Assembly (NCBI GenBank): GCA_035535995.1
Contig: DATLOZ010000007.1
Coordinates: 1 to 55,099, forward strand
Length of the DNA stretch: 55,099 nt
Reading direction: 5' to 3'
Source: JANYCO01 sp035535995
GTDB lineage: Bacteria; Bacteroidota; Bacteroidia; Cytophagales; Cytophagaceae
The notes under the pieces are model-generated. The model had not been told where the DNA came from and searched no databases. It saw only the letters and a list, made by a program, of their open reading frames with translations. The translations under genes were made by a program, and so were the position numbers. This document shows positions 35,426 through 44,010 of the stretch, piece after piece (positions within the stretch are counted from its first letter, which is position 1; every line of letters starts with the position of its first letter).

Positions 35426-36166
35426 CTATTCAAAAGCGTTCCAGATCTCCCAGGCTTTCTCTGCTTGCAGGTAAAGCATTTCCAGTCCGTTTTTCGTGTG
35501 AGCTCCTCTTTCCGCTCCTTTTTTCATGAACATGGTTTCCTCGGGATTATATACCAGATCGAACAAGTAATGACGTGGCGTCAAATATTCATAAGGGATT
35601 TCAGGATAGGCATCTGTTTTAGGATACATCCCCAAAGGCGAAGTATTAATGATAAGTTTATGTTCGGCTAAGATCGTTTCGTCCAGTTCGTCGTAGGAAA
35701 TATTGTCTTCTTCTTTTCTCCGCGATACAAATACACAAGTAATGTTCAGGTCCTTCAAAGCTGCTTTTACCGCTTTGGCAGCGCCTCCGGTACCTAAAAC
35801 AAGGGCGCGGGCATGAGTGGTTTCTCCAAGAAAACGTACAAGTGATTCGCGGAAGCCATAGTAATCGGAATTATATCCTTTCAGCTTTCCATTTTTTATT
35901 TTAATCACATTCACCGCGCCGATCGCTCTGGCTGCCGGATCGAGCTCATTGAGAAAAGGAAGGACGTTTTCTTTGTGTGGAATAGTTACGTTTAATCCTT
36001 TCAGTTCAGGATTATTTTTAACTACTTCTAATACCTGTGGCGCTTCTTTGATCTCAAAAAGTTCGTAGCGTGAATCAGCTATATTTTCTTTTTGAAATTT
36101 CTCTGTAAAATATTTTTTGGAAAAAGAATGAGTGAGTGGAAAACCGATGAGACCGTAAAGATTCAT
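35426..36166 (-). CDS. aroE: Shikimate dehydrogenase
   Basis: Reduces 3-dehydroshikimate with NADPH in the chorismate pathway. 246 residues, a little shorter than the E. coli enzyme, as is usual in this phylum. Catalytic Lys65 in NVTIPHKE and Asp101 in GYNSDYYGF are present. The NADP-binding loop is LVLGTGGAAKAV (about 122-133) with SRRKEE (about 148) after the second strand, and the C-terminal motif is NGLEMLYLQAE. Downstream of a toxin-antitoxin pair on the same strand. Confidence 0.96.
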   Translation of the reverse strand: MNLYGLIGFPLTHSFSKKYFTEKFQKENIADSRYELFEIKEAPQVLEVVKNNPELKGLNVTIPHKENVLPFLNELDPAARAIGAVNVIKIKNGKLKGYNSDYYGFRESLVRFLGETTHARALVLGTGGAAKAVKAALKDLNITCVFVSRRKEEDNISYDELDETILAEHKLIINTSPLGMYPKTDAYPEIPYEYLTPRHYLFDLVYNPEETMFMKKGAERGAHTKNGLEMLYLQAEKAWEIWNAFE

Positions 36167-36215
36167 AAATGAATTTTGTATTAGAGATGATCGTGGGTTG
36201 ACAGTAGAATAAGGT

Positions 36216-36521
36216 TTAGTTTTTACTTATTATTTTTTCCGGGTTTTGACGAGTATCAAAGACTCCCGTAATGAATATAATATCAGACGAAATTTTATAA
36301 ATGATCTTGTAATTTCCTTCCACTAAATACCGATGATTTTCTTTTAACGGTTCTAAGAACTCATCCAAAGATCCTGCTTCTGGATTTTGATATAATATAT
36401 TTACTCGATCCAGACATGCATTTTTTATTTTTTGTGCGGTAAATAGGTTGGCTTTGTATTTATAATAATCAAAAATAAATCTTAGATCCGTTCGGGCTGT
36501 TCGGGTCCATATAATTCTCAT
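36216..36521 (-). CDS. RelE/ParE-superfamily toxin
   Basis: 101 residues with the ParE/RelE fold: start MRIIWTRTARTDLRFIFDYY, helix with RVNILYQNPEAG, strand-turn YLVEGNYKIIYKISSD and final strands FITGVFDTRQNP. ParE members poison DNA gyrase, RelE members cut mRNA on the ribosome; the sequence alone suggests the ParE side (NPEAG and KIIYKI motifs). The start codon lies one base behind the stop of the putative antitoxin, so the two are translationally coupled. Confidence 0.88.
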   Translation of the reverse strand: MRIIWTRTARTDLRFIFDYYKYKANLFTAQKIKNACLDRVNILYQNPEAGSLDEFLEPLKENHRYLVEGNYKIIYKISSDIIFITGVFDTRQNPEKIISKN

Positions 36522-36522
36522 A

Positions 36523-36774
36523 TTACCAATTTTCAGATTCTTTTTTCAAATCTTGGTGATCAATTATATCACCTGCTGAAATATCATTATTAGACTGCTC
36601 CGCTTTCTGAAGATAGGCTTGTTGAGTCATTGGCTTCAACAGCGATTCATAAACCTGTTGCTTTTCGCGAATCAAAATTTCATACAATTTTTTTACCAGC
36701 GTCTCATTATTGAGCGCTGCAAATTCTTCTATGAATTTGATTTTTATTAATTGTATGTTCGTATTTGCATCCAT
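36523..36774 (-). CDS. Putative antitoxin of the ParE-type module
   Basis: 83 residues, no family I can name with certainty. It lies directly upstream of the ParE-like toxin. The N-terminal half (IKFIEEFAALNNETLVKKLY) is helical and the C-terminal half polar and acidic (NNDISAGDIIDHQDLKKESE), the expected layout for an antitoxin with a disordered toxin-binding tail. There is no clear ribbon-helix-helix or Phd motif. An AT-rich palindrome (36778-36791) touches its start codon and may be its operator. Confidence 0.75.
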   Translation of the reverse strand: MDANTNIQLIKIKFIEEFAALNNETLVKKLYEILIREKQQVYESLLKPMTQQAYLQKAEQSNNDISAGDIIDHQDLKKESENW

Positions 36775-36777
36775 TTA

Positions 36778-36791
36778 TACTAAATATAGTA
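36778..36791. promoter_or_regulatory. Possible operator of the toxin-antitoxin module
   Basis: TACTA-AATA-TAGTA, a 5-bp dyad with a 4-bp centre, starts four bases upstream of the antitoxin ATG. Toxin-antitoxin pairs commonly repress themselves through such dyads; here that is inference from position. Confidence 0.4.
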
Positions 36792-36814
36792 AAAATTTGA
36801 GAGAAAATCAATTT

Positions 36815-37498
36815 CTATCTTTTTGACAACACGTGTCTCAAATATTGGATGATCGGCGGCAGGATCGAGATCAAGATGATCCCGAAGATTACCAATTCAA
36901 AATTCTTTTTCACTACTTCGAGGTTACCAAAGAAAAAACCGAGCATTGTTAATCCTATCACCCAGACAAATCCTCCAATGATGTTGTAGGAAATAAAACG
37001 TCCGTAGTTCATATGACTGATCCCAGCTATAAAAGGAGCGAACGTACGAATGATTGGAATGAATCGTGCAATGATGATTGTTTTGCCTCCATGTTTCTCG
37101 TAGAACGCTTGTGCACTCAGCACATGCTCGCGCTTCATGAATTTCAACAGGATCGTGCGGAAAATATTTTGTCCTGGTTTTTGAAGATAGTATTCTTCGG
37201 AAAGCACTCCCTTGCCTAAGGTTTTACCGATAAAATAATTCAGCGTATCCCCTAGAAAAGCGGCGATGAACAAAAGGATCATCGACCAAAACAAATTCAG
37301 TGAACCACTTGCGCAGAAAGCGCCTACTGCAAACAACAGCGAATCACCTGGCAGAAAAGGCATGATCACCAATCCTGTTTCCACGAAAATAATAGCAAAG
37401 ATGATACAGTACGTCCAGGTACCATAGTTGGTAATAAATTCGCCTAAATATTTATCGAGGTGAAGAAAAAAATCCAGGATGCTTTTAATGGTTTCCAT
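36815..37498 (-). CDS. DedA-family membrane protein
   Basis: 227 residues of the DedA/SNARE-associated family, inner-membrane proteins needed for envelope homeostasis; several members flip or recycle undecaprenyl phosphate or phosphatidylethanolamine. Characteristic features: FVETGLVIMPFLPGDSLLFA (about 40-59), FLGDTLNYFIGKTLG (about 81-95), GGKTIIIARFIPIIRTFAPF (about 132-151) with the conserved Arg and Pro residues, and IAGISHMNYGRF. About five hydrophobic segments. Downstream of the ComA-like gene, from which a small terminator hairpin separates it. Confidence 0.92.
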   Translation of the reverse strand: METIKSILDFFLHLDKYLGEFITNYGTWTYCIIFAIIFVETGLVIMPFLPGDSLLFAVGAFCASGSLNLFWSMILLFIAAFLGDTLNYFIGKTLGKGVLSEEYYLQKPGQNIFRTILLKFMKREHVLSAQAFYEKHGGKTIIIARFIPIIRTFAPFIAGISHMNYGRFISYNIIGGFVWVIGLTMLGFFFGNLEVVKKNFELVIFGIILISILPPIIQYLRHVLSKR

Positions 37499-37509
37499 AG
37501 AAATAGAAA

Positions 37510-37533
37510 ACCCTGCAAGGGATCCTGCAGGGT
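37510..37533 (-). terminator. Small hairpin between the ComA-like gene and dedA
   Basis: ACCCTGCA pairs with TGCAGGGT around an 8-nt loop, followed on the minus strand by TTTTC. It lies 19 bp behind the stop of the ComA-like gene and 12 bp before the dedA start, so read-through is possible. Confidence 0.6.
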
Positions 37534-37552
37534 ATAATTTATATTTTGTGAT

Positions 37553-38323
37553 TTATAATTTATCGAGAAAATAATCGAAAGTATCGCTGCGGAGGCCGAG
37601 GCGTAAGGTTTCCAAAGGTACCACTTCATGCGGAGCGATGTTTCCAAGATTTACATTCGTGCCCAGAAGTTTGATAAACCATACTTGTTGCTCTTTTTGC
37701 GGAGCTTCCCACATGATCTTTTCGGAAGGAATTTTGGTAAGAATTTCTTCTACCAGACCTGAACGAACTTCTCCTGTAGAGCGGAACAATCCTACGTTCC
37801 CGCCCTCTCTTGCTTCACCGATCACTTTCCAGGCGCCTGCATCAAGTTCTTTCTGCATTAGCTCGATCCATTTGTATGGAGGAATGATCTTCTGTACATC
37901 TTTAGAACCTACTTCTGAAAGTACAGTTACATGTTTGGCAAGGGAGTGAATATATTCGCATTTTTTGTCGTGCTCCAGATCAATGGATCCATCGGACACT
38001 TCTGCGTGTTGAATTTTATATTTTTCGAGTACGCGCAAATAATCTTCGAAACGATCGCGAATAATAAACGCTTCCAGCAATGTACCACCCAGGTATACTG
38101 GTATACCAGCGGCGCGATACACGTCCAGTTTGGCAGCCAGGTTTGGCGTTACATAAGAAGTAGCCCAACCGAGTTTAACGATATCGATGTAATTGCCGGA
38201 AACTTCTAAAAGACTTTCTACATCTTTTACGCTTAGTCCTTTATCCATGACCATCGTGATTCCGGAATTTCTGGGCTTGCTAGTCCTCTCTGGGACCTTT
38301 GTTAGTGAAAAATTATTATACAT
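37553..38323 (-). CDS. Phosphosulfolactate synthase-like protein (ComA family)
   Basis: 256 residues of the ComA family, which adds sulfite to phosphoenolpyruvate in archaeal coenzyme M synthesis. Motifs: KPRNSGITMVMDKGLS (about 16-31), DIVKLGWATSYV (about 48-59), GIPVYLGGTLLEAF (about 72-85), AEVSDGSIDL (about 108), VLSEVGSKD (about 133) and IGEAREGGNVGLF (about 165-177). Bacteroidota commonly carry this gene although they make no coenzyme M, so the true product is uncertain; a sulfonate or another phosphoenolpyruvate-derived compound is possible. It is one base from the TPR gene upstream. Confidence 0.88.
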   Translation of the reverse strand: MYNNFSLTKVPERTSKPRNSGITMVMDKGLSVKDVESLLEVSGNYIDIVKLGWATSYVTPNLAAKLDVYRAAGIPVYLGGTLLEAFIIRDRFEDYLRVLEKYKIQHAEVSDGSIDLEHDKKCEYIHSLAKHVTVLSEVGSKDVQKIIPPYKWIELMQKELDAGAWKVIGEAREGGNVGLFRSTGEVRSGLVEEILTKIPSEKIMWEAPQKEQQVWFIKLLGTNVNLGNIAPHEVVPLETLRLGLRSDTFDYFLDKL

Positions 38324-38324
38324 T

Positions 38325-39722
38325 TTACTTCCTGTACTGATCTATTATTTTTAACAGCGCTTTTTGGGTCTCCAATTTAGGAAAAAAATCAAAAAGAACA
38401 GCATGTTTGTCAAAATCAAGTACAAGACCGTTTTCCAGGTATGTAAAGGCTTCTTTATATCTGCCTGCGTTTAAGAGGTATACCGTTGCTCTATAGTATA
38501 ATTCAGCGTTATCGGGCATTTCGTCAATGGCACTCATGATAAGGGTAATGGCCCTTTCTATTTCACCATTTTCGTAGTGTACAAACGACCAGTTTTGCCA
38601 TACTTCCGTATTGAAAGGATCCAATACACAAGCTTCTTCATAGGCTTCCAGACAGGAAACGAGGTTACCTATCTTATATTCCGCATTGGCAGTAGCCAGC
38701 CAGTAGATCGCGTTTTCTTTATCGAGTTTTAATGCTTTTTTGAAGAAATGGATCGACTCATAGGACTTGTCCTGCACTTCGAGGCATTTCCCGATTCCAA
38801 ACCAGGCTTCATGGTATAGATTATCCAATTTGGTAGCTTTTTTAAAGCATTCCATTGCTTTGGTATAACGGCCCATACGCTCATGGCAAATACCGAGGTT
38901 ACAAAACACATCGGCGCTTGGCTCTTCGAGCTCCTGGGTGCGCTGAAAGCTTTCTATTGCCTTTTCGTATTGGCCGCTATTGAGATAGCAATTCCCCATA
39001 TTGAAAAAAGCAGAAGAAAAATTCTCATTGATCGTCACCGCATATTCATAGGCTTTGATCGACTCTTCGTACTTACCCAGTTTGAAATATACGATTCCCA
39101 TATTGTACCAGGCGAAATCTGAATAGGGATCGTTGTCAATGAATTTCTGATAGTAATCGATGCTTTGTTCCAGCTGACCGGTAACATCTAAGCAGTATGC
39201 AAGCTCGTAAAGCGCATCTTCGTTGTTGATATTGAAGTCGATGGATTTTTTATAGGATTCTATTGCCTCTTCCAGCCTTCCCCAGTCCTGGTAGGTCATT
39301 CCCATGGCGAAATAGATCTCGTCTTTTTCTTCTACCATTTCGAGTGCTTTTTCGAGGTATTCGATGGCCTCGTCAAATTTTTCCTCCTGGCAGAGAATAT
39401 TGCTTTTCAAAAGAATAACATCGGGATCGTTGGGTTGGAATAAGTCTGCTTTTTCCAGCAGTTCCCAGGCTTCAGCGAATTCTTCTTTACGGATAAGTAA
39501 ATGTGCTTTTTGGATAAGCAGCTCGGTGGAATATGGATACTGAGCCATGGCTATGTCACAAACGGCAGAGGCCTTTTTAAACTTACCGAATTCTATATAA
39601 TGTTCGATAATTTCTTCAAAGACATTGAGGTCAAAAAACAGGTTTTCACCATTTTTGAGCATTTCTTCAAATCTTCTGACCGCCTCTTTCCCTTCCTGGT
39701 TATGCTTATATCTTTTTCCCAT
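38325..39722 (-). CDS. Cytoplasmic TPR-repeat protein
   Basis: 465 residues and about 11-12 tetratricopeptide repeats covering nearly the whole length, such as AWYNMGIVYFKLGKYEESIK, AFFNMGNCYLNSGQYEKAIE and VFCNLGICHERMGRYTKAME. No signal peptide or membrane segment, so probably a cytoplasmic scaffold. Its stop codon is followed after one base by the start of the ComA-like gene, so the two are likely translated from one mRNA. Confidence 0.9.
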   Translation of the reverse strand: MGKRYKHNQEGKEAVRRFEEMLKNGENLFFDLNVFEEIIEHYIEFGKFKKASAVCDIAMAQYPYSTELLIQKAHLLIRKEEFAEAWELLEKADLFQPNDPDVILLKSNILCQEEKFDEAIEYLEKALEMVEEKDEIYFAMGMTYQDWGRLEEAIESYKKSIDFNINNEDALYELAYCLDVTGQLEQSIDYYQKFIDNDPYSDFAWYNMGIVYFKLGKYEESIKAYEYAVTINENFSSAFFNMGNCYLNSGQYEKAIESFQRTQELEEPSADVFCNLGICHERMGRYTKAMECFKKATKLDNLYHEAWFGIGKCLEVQDKSYESIHFFKKALKLDKENAIYWLATANAEYKIGNLVSCLEAYEEACVLDPFNTEVWQNWSFVHYENGEIERAITLIMSAIDEMPDNAELYYRATVYLLNAGRYKEAFTYLENGLVLDFDKHAVLFDFFPKLETQKALLKIIDQYRK

Positions 39723-39815
39723 ATGTATGTATTAAACGAAAAGAAACTGGTATGTGTTATCACGTCACTTAAATATTGTAAAAATAATTAATTATTCCCC
39801 AATGTAAGTTTCGTA

Positions 39816-40799
39816 TTATTTATGCACATATCTGTCTTGTAATTCCTTGCATGTTTGAGCTATCGTACTCTCCAATGGAGTGAATGAATAATGCAATAAT
39901 TTTGCAATTTTTTCATTTTCATATTCAAACGAAAGACCGGAAAGCTTCACGGTTTCTTTTGTCAGGATCGGCTCTGAATCGCTGAACACTGCACGCATTC
40001 GCTCCACTCTCCAGGCAATTTCAGACAAGAATTTTCCTACTTTAATTCTTGGTGCTTTTTTATTAAAAGAACGTGCGATCAGGTTAAAAAGTTCTTGGTA
40101 AGTAACTCTTCCCGCGTTGAGAATAAAACGCTCGCCCTCACTATTTTTTTCTAGCAAAGAAGCTACGATCTTAGCGATATCGCGAACGTCTACATAGCTG
40201 ATATGGCCTTGCGTGTAGAATTTATTTTCTTTAAAAATATAATGAAAAATCTTTGTACTTCCGTTGTGCCAATCGCCAGGGCCCAATACTACTGAGGGAT
40301 TGACGATAAATGCCGGTAATCCTTCTTCAATTCCCCTCCACACTTCCAGCTCTGCCATGTATTTTGATTTCGCATAATGCGTATTCATTTCCGAATCTTC
40401 CCACAAGGCATTTTCATTGATCTTCCATTCGTTTTTCTTTCTTCCCAGTGCAGCAATGGAACTGATATAGCAGAATTTTTTGATATTATTTTTCAATGCA
40501 GCATTCACAACATTCGCCGTTCCTTCTACATTTATTTTGTACATATGATCGCGTTTTCCCGGAGAAAAAGAGATGACCGCAGCTGCGTGGATCACAGTGT
40601 CTGCATCTTCCATCGCTTTGTTGAGGATTTCTGTATCCATGATATCACCTTCGATCCATTGGATTGAAGATTCAATGTCTTTGATCAGGGAAAGGTCGCT
40701 GGTGCTTCTTCTCAGGGCGCTTATTTTTTTACCTTCGGCAAGTAGCTTTCTGGCGATAAAGCTTCCTACAAGTCCATTACATCCGGTTATGAAGATCAT
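39816..40799 (-). CDS. NAD-dependent epimerase/dehydratase (extended SDR)
   Basis: 327 residues of the extended short-chain dehydrogenase family that act on nucleotide sugars or related alcohols. NAD motif TGCNGLVG (5-12), YISSIAALG with the active Ser (about 109), and YAKSK (about 141-145) with the catalytic Tyr and Lys. SYVDVRDIAKIVASLL marks the substrate domain. The substrate is not deducible. The start codon overlaps the stop of the CpsB-like gene (40796-40799), tying it to the capsule block. Confidence 0.9.
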   Translation of the reverse strand: MIFITGCNGLVGSFIARKLLAEGKKISALRRSTSDLSLIKDIESSIQWIEGDIMDTEILNKAMEDADTVIHAAAVISFSPGKRDHMYKINVEGTANVVNAALKNNIKKFCYISSIAALGRKKNEWKINENALWEDSEMNTHYAKSKYMAELEVWRGIEEGLPAFIVNPSVVLGPGDWHNGSTKIFHYIFKENKFYTQGHISYVDVRDIAKIVASLLEKNSEGERFILNAGRVTYQELFNLIARSFNKKAPRIKVGKFLSEIAWRVERMRAVFSDSEPILTKETVKLSGLSFEYENEKIAKLLHYSFTPLESTIAQTCKELQDRYVHK

Positions 40800-41542
40800 C
40801 CGAGAAGAGTATTGTTGATATTGGTTTTAAGCGCTTTTTTATAGTGGCTGGTTTGCCGGGCTCTTTTTTGTGTTTCAATATGACGCATACCATGACAATC
40901 GGAGCCAAGCATTTCTACAATGCCCAGGTTGATCAGTTCTTCGGCCATGCGCTGCGCGCCCTTGTTGTAGTAGCCTGTAAGCGAATTGATGTTTACCTGT
41001 AGCACCACACCTTTTTCATGGATCTCTTTCAATACCTTGGTATTTCCGTGCCAATACAGGTAACGCTCCGGGTGTGCCAATACTGGCCTGTACCCTTGTG
41101 TTTTGAGTGTGAAAATTGTTTCGTTTACAAAAGAAGGCTCGTTGATATAAGAAAGTTCAAAAAGCAAATAATTATTGCCGAAGGTGAGTAATTTTTCATT
41201 TTTCTCCAACCTTTGAATAAACCATTCGTCGAGGTAATATTCGGCGGCGGCTTCGAGCTGCAGATCAATGCCAGCGGCCTTGGCGGCCTGCTTTAATTCT
41301 TCCAGTCTTGGCAAAATAGTTTCGGGAGTATTTTTAAAAAAATCACCCATAATATGTGGTGTGGCGATCAGTTTTTTGTATCCCATTTGCTGGAATTCGC
41401 GTAGCAGAGTAAGTGAGTCTTCAAAACTTTCCGATCCATCGTCGAGCATAGGAAGCACATGCGAGTGCATGTCTACCAGAAGATCCGGCGATAGTAGTTC
41501 GGATTGCCTGGCAGGCGAAAATATGTTTTTTAGAAAACTCAT
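40796..41542 (-). CDS. CpsB/YwqE-like tyrosine-protein phosphatase, PHP fold
   Basis: 248 residues. A metal-dependent PHP-domain phosphatase that removes phosphate from the tyrosine tail of the adjacent Wzc kinase; the cycle of phosphorylation controls polysaccharide chain length. PHP motifs: DMHSHVLPMLDDGS (about 24-37), LIATPHIM (about 57-64), YRPVLAHPERY (about 151-161) and GSDCHGMRH (about 214-222). Start and stop codons overlap by four bases with the wzc gene upstream and the epimerase gene downstream. Confidence 0.92.
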   Translation of the reverse strand: MSFLKNIFSPARQSELLSPDLLVDMHSHVLPMLDDGSESFEDSLTLLREFQQMGYKKLIATPHIMGDFFKNTPETILPRLEELKQAAKAAGIDLQLEAAAEYYLDEWFIQRLEKNEKLLTFGNNYLLFELSYINEPSFVNETIFTLKTQGYRPVLAHPERYLYWHGNTKVLKEIHEKGVVLQVNINSLTGYYNKGAQRMAEELINLGIVEMLGSDCHGMRHIETQKRARQTSHYKKALKTNINNTLLG

Positions 41543-44004
41543 TTACGTTTAAATAATTTCTTAAAGAAGCTTCCGCTACTTTTCTTTTCTCCTTCGTAGT
41601 AACCATAGCCGTAACCGTAGCCATAGCCATAACCGTAGCCTCCGTAGCCATAGGTATTCACTGCCTTCATTGCATTAACCACTACTGAAAGTCTTGTGAA
41701 TCCACCGCTACGATATACTTTGTTTATATTTTTCTTCACTCCTTTTTTAGAGTAGTTTGCTCGTACCACATACAGCTGCACATCTGCTTTTTTCATGAGC
41801 AGGATTCCATCTGTTACCAAGCCTACCGGCGGAGTATCGATCATTACTACATCGTAGATATTATGAAGATCTGCGATCAACTTATCAAATTCAGAACGGA
41901 GTATTAGCTCAGAAGGGTTGGGCGGAATAGGACCAGCGGAAATGAAATCCATACCAGGGATAGAAGTGTGGTGTATACATTCTGCTATATTGTGTTTCCC
42001 GATCAGGATCGTACTAATCCCTTTTATATTCTCTTTGCCGAAAGCCAGGTGCACTTTAGGTTTCCGCATATCGAAATCAAGGATGATCACTTTCTGATTG
42101 GAAAGTGCGATAATACCTGCAAGGTTGGTAGAAACAAATGTTTTTCCTTCTCCTCCTACCGTAGAAGTAACGGTAATGATCCTTTTCTTTTTACTTGGAC
42201 TTACAAATTCCAGGTTGGTACGAATAGAACGGAAAGCCTCACTGATGGCAGATTTTGGACTTATATCTACTACCAGACGGGAAAATTCCATCTTGTCTTT
42301 TTTGTATTCAGGAATGCTTCCAAGTACGGAAGCTTCCACCACTTTCTCCAATTCTTTTTGCGTAGCAATAGTATCGTGCAGGAAGTAGCGGAAGAAAATA
42401 AAGACGATACAGAGAAATATACCTAAGGCTATCGAGCCCATATAAAGCAAGCGTACGTTAGGATATACAGGCACTCTGTTTTCCAGGCCGGGAGAAAGGA
42501 TCACAAAGTTGGGGATCGTTCCTGCTTTGGCAATACCGTATTCTGCTTCTTTTTCAATCAACAGGATGTAGAGTTTTTCATAAAGTCCGTAAAATCTTTT
42601 TAGTCGTACAAACTCTGTTTCCTTTGCCGGCAATCCCACTACATTATTTTCGAGCTCCAAGAATTTGGCATTGAGCTGTGAGATTTGTTCATACAGAAGT
42701 TTTTTGTTTTGAGTGATTAGCTCCTGAATTCCCTGATGAACTTTTTCAATACTTTTATCTTTCTGACGAACGACAAAAGTATTTTCTTTCTGAGATCCTG
42801 CCAACTTATCGCGCTCTTGGTAAAGCTGGTTCAGGTTTTTAATCGCATCAACCAATTGCGGATCCGGAAGCTGCGAGACCGTTGGAGTGAAAGATTTTAG
42901 ATCTTTGTTATTTATAATTGCATCTTCGAGATCATCCAATAACGAAATTTTCAATTTCAAATTTAATTTTTCGTTATCAAGCGCCTCCATTTTTAACATG
43001 GTCCGACCGAAATCACTTTTTACATCGACCGTTTTATTTTGGCGGACAAACGATTCCATTTTATCCTCCGAATCCTGGAGATCTTTCTCTGTTTTCTTCA
43101 GCGAATGCTCCAGAAAGGCAATTGTCTGCTCGTGTGTTTTGGATCTTGCAACGATCGTTTCCTGCAAGTACACACTGTCCAATGCATTTATAATATCCAT
43201 TGCCTTGGTGGGATTGTAATCCTTGAATGCCACACGGATTGTGCTGGCATCAAGGTTCAGGATTGCTACGGAAAGGCTTTGAGAAATATAGGCAATCAAA
43301 CTCTCTTTAGAATATATCTGAAAAAAGTAAGGCTGAGAATATACTTCCGGTTTAAAGTTTTTTGTTTTCTCGATGACAAATTTAAAATCAGGAGCATTAT
43401 TAATTGTTTCTCCAAATTTATATATGCCTACTACTTCTTGTTCGCCTACCTTATAACTGAGTTTGAATTTTTCAGCATTCAGGATTGTAACGTCAAAAGG
43501 AAAATTATAGTAGGTAAAATTTTCGGGATCGTATTCTACTTTAAAGGGTGATGCTTTATACTTTTCTTCTATTAGTACTTTCCCATAAACAAAATATGCT
43601 ACCTGTAAATCCTGCCCTCTTCGTTCAATTACCTTTTCGGCAACAAGACGTGATTTAAGAAATTCTATTTCACCGGAGATAGTGGTGAATTTAGTTGCTT
43701 CCTGTACACTTTCGTCTTTAAAATTTTTAAACCCCAAAACTCCCGCATTACTTTTCAAGTCCAGTTTAAGGATCGAAGACGATTCATAAATAGGTTTGGT
43801 ATAACGGTTGTATAAAAATGCACCAAGGATAGAACTGCCAAAAAGAAGGATCAGCCAAAGAATACTTTTCTTGGTTACTACCAGCAAGGTAGCAATATCA
43901 AAGTCGCTTAGAAAGTCTCCGTAATCTTCGTCGGGAGAATCTTTGAAGCGTCTGATTATCTCTTCATTTTCCGTTGGTTTTGTATGCTCAGTAGGGTTAC
44001 TCAT
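41539..44004 (-). CDS. Wzc-type polysaccharide co-polymerase and tyrosine autokinase
   Basis: 821 residues. Two membrane helices flank a periplasmic Wzz domain (about 45-510) with long coiled coils. The cytoplasmic BY-kinase domain has Walker A TSTVGGEGKTFVSTNLAG (about 612), Walker A' ILDFDMRKPKVH (about 645) and Walker B VVMIDTPPVGLVTDG (about 735). The C-terminus carries the tyrosine cluster YGGYGYGYGYGYGYGYYEG, the autophosphorylation tail, followed by a basic end (FFKKLFKRK). The cluster is encoded by a run of 6-bp units (41596-41653). With Wza (41 bases upstream on the minus strand counted from the start codons' gap of six bases) it forms the export core. Confidence 0.95.
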   Translation of the reverse strand: MSNPTEHTKPTENEEIIRRFKDSPDEDYGDFLSDFDIATLLVVTKKSILWLILLFGSSILGAFLYNRYTKPIYESSSILKLDLKSNAGVLGFKNFKDESVQEATKFTTISGEIEFLKSRLVAEKVIERRGQDLQVAYFVYGKVLIEEKYKASPFKVEYDPENFTYYNFPFDVTILNAEKFKLSYKVGEQEVVGIYKFGETINNAPDFKFVIEKTKNFKPEVYSQPYFFQIYSKESLIAYISQSLSVAILNLDASTIRVAFKDYNPTKAMDIINALDSVYLQETIVARSKTHEQTIAFLEHSLKKTEKDLQDSEDKMESFVRQNKTVDVKSDFGRTMLKMEALDNEKLNLKLKISLLDDLEDAIINNKDLKSFTPTVSQLPDPQLVDAIKNLNQLYQERDKLAGSQKENTFVVRQKDKSIEKVHQGIQELITQNKKLLYEQISQLNAKFLELENNVVGLPAKETEFVRLKRFYGLYEKLYILLIEKEAEYGIAKAGTIPNFVILSPGLENRVPVYPNVRLLYMGSIALGIFLCIVFIFFRYFLHDTIATQKELEKVVEASVLGSIPEYKKDKMEFSRLVVDISPKSAISEAFRSIRTNLEFVSPSKKKRIITVTSTVGGEGKTFVSTNLAGIIALSNQKVIILDFDMRKPKVHLAFGKENIKGISTILIGKHNIAECIHHTSIPGMDFISAGPIPPNPSELILRSEFDKLIADLHNIYDVVMIDTPPVGLVTDGILLMKKADVQLYVVRANYSKKGVKKNINKVYRSGGFTRLSVVVNAMKAVNTYGYGGYGYGYGYGYGYGYYEGEKKSSGSFFKKLFKRK
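41596..41653 (-). repeat. 6-bp tandem repeat in the Wzc tyrosine tail
   Basis: The Tyr-Gly run is encoded by consecutive degenerate copies of GGCTAC/GGTTAC/GGCTAT (read on the minus strand). Gain or loss of units would keep the frame and change the number of phosphorylation sites. Confidence 0.8.
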
Positions 44005-44010
44005 TGACTA

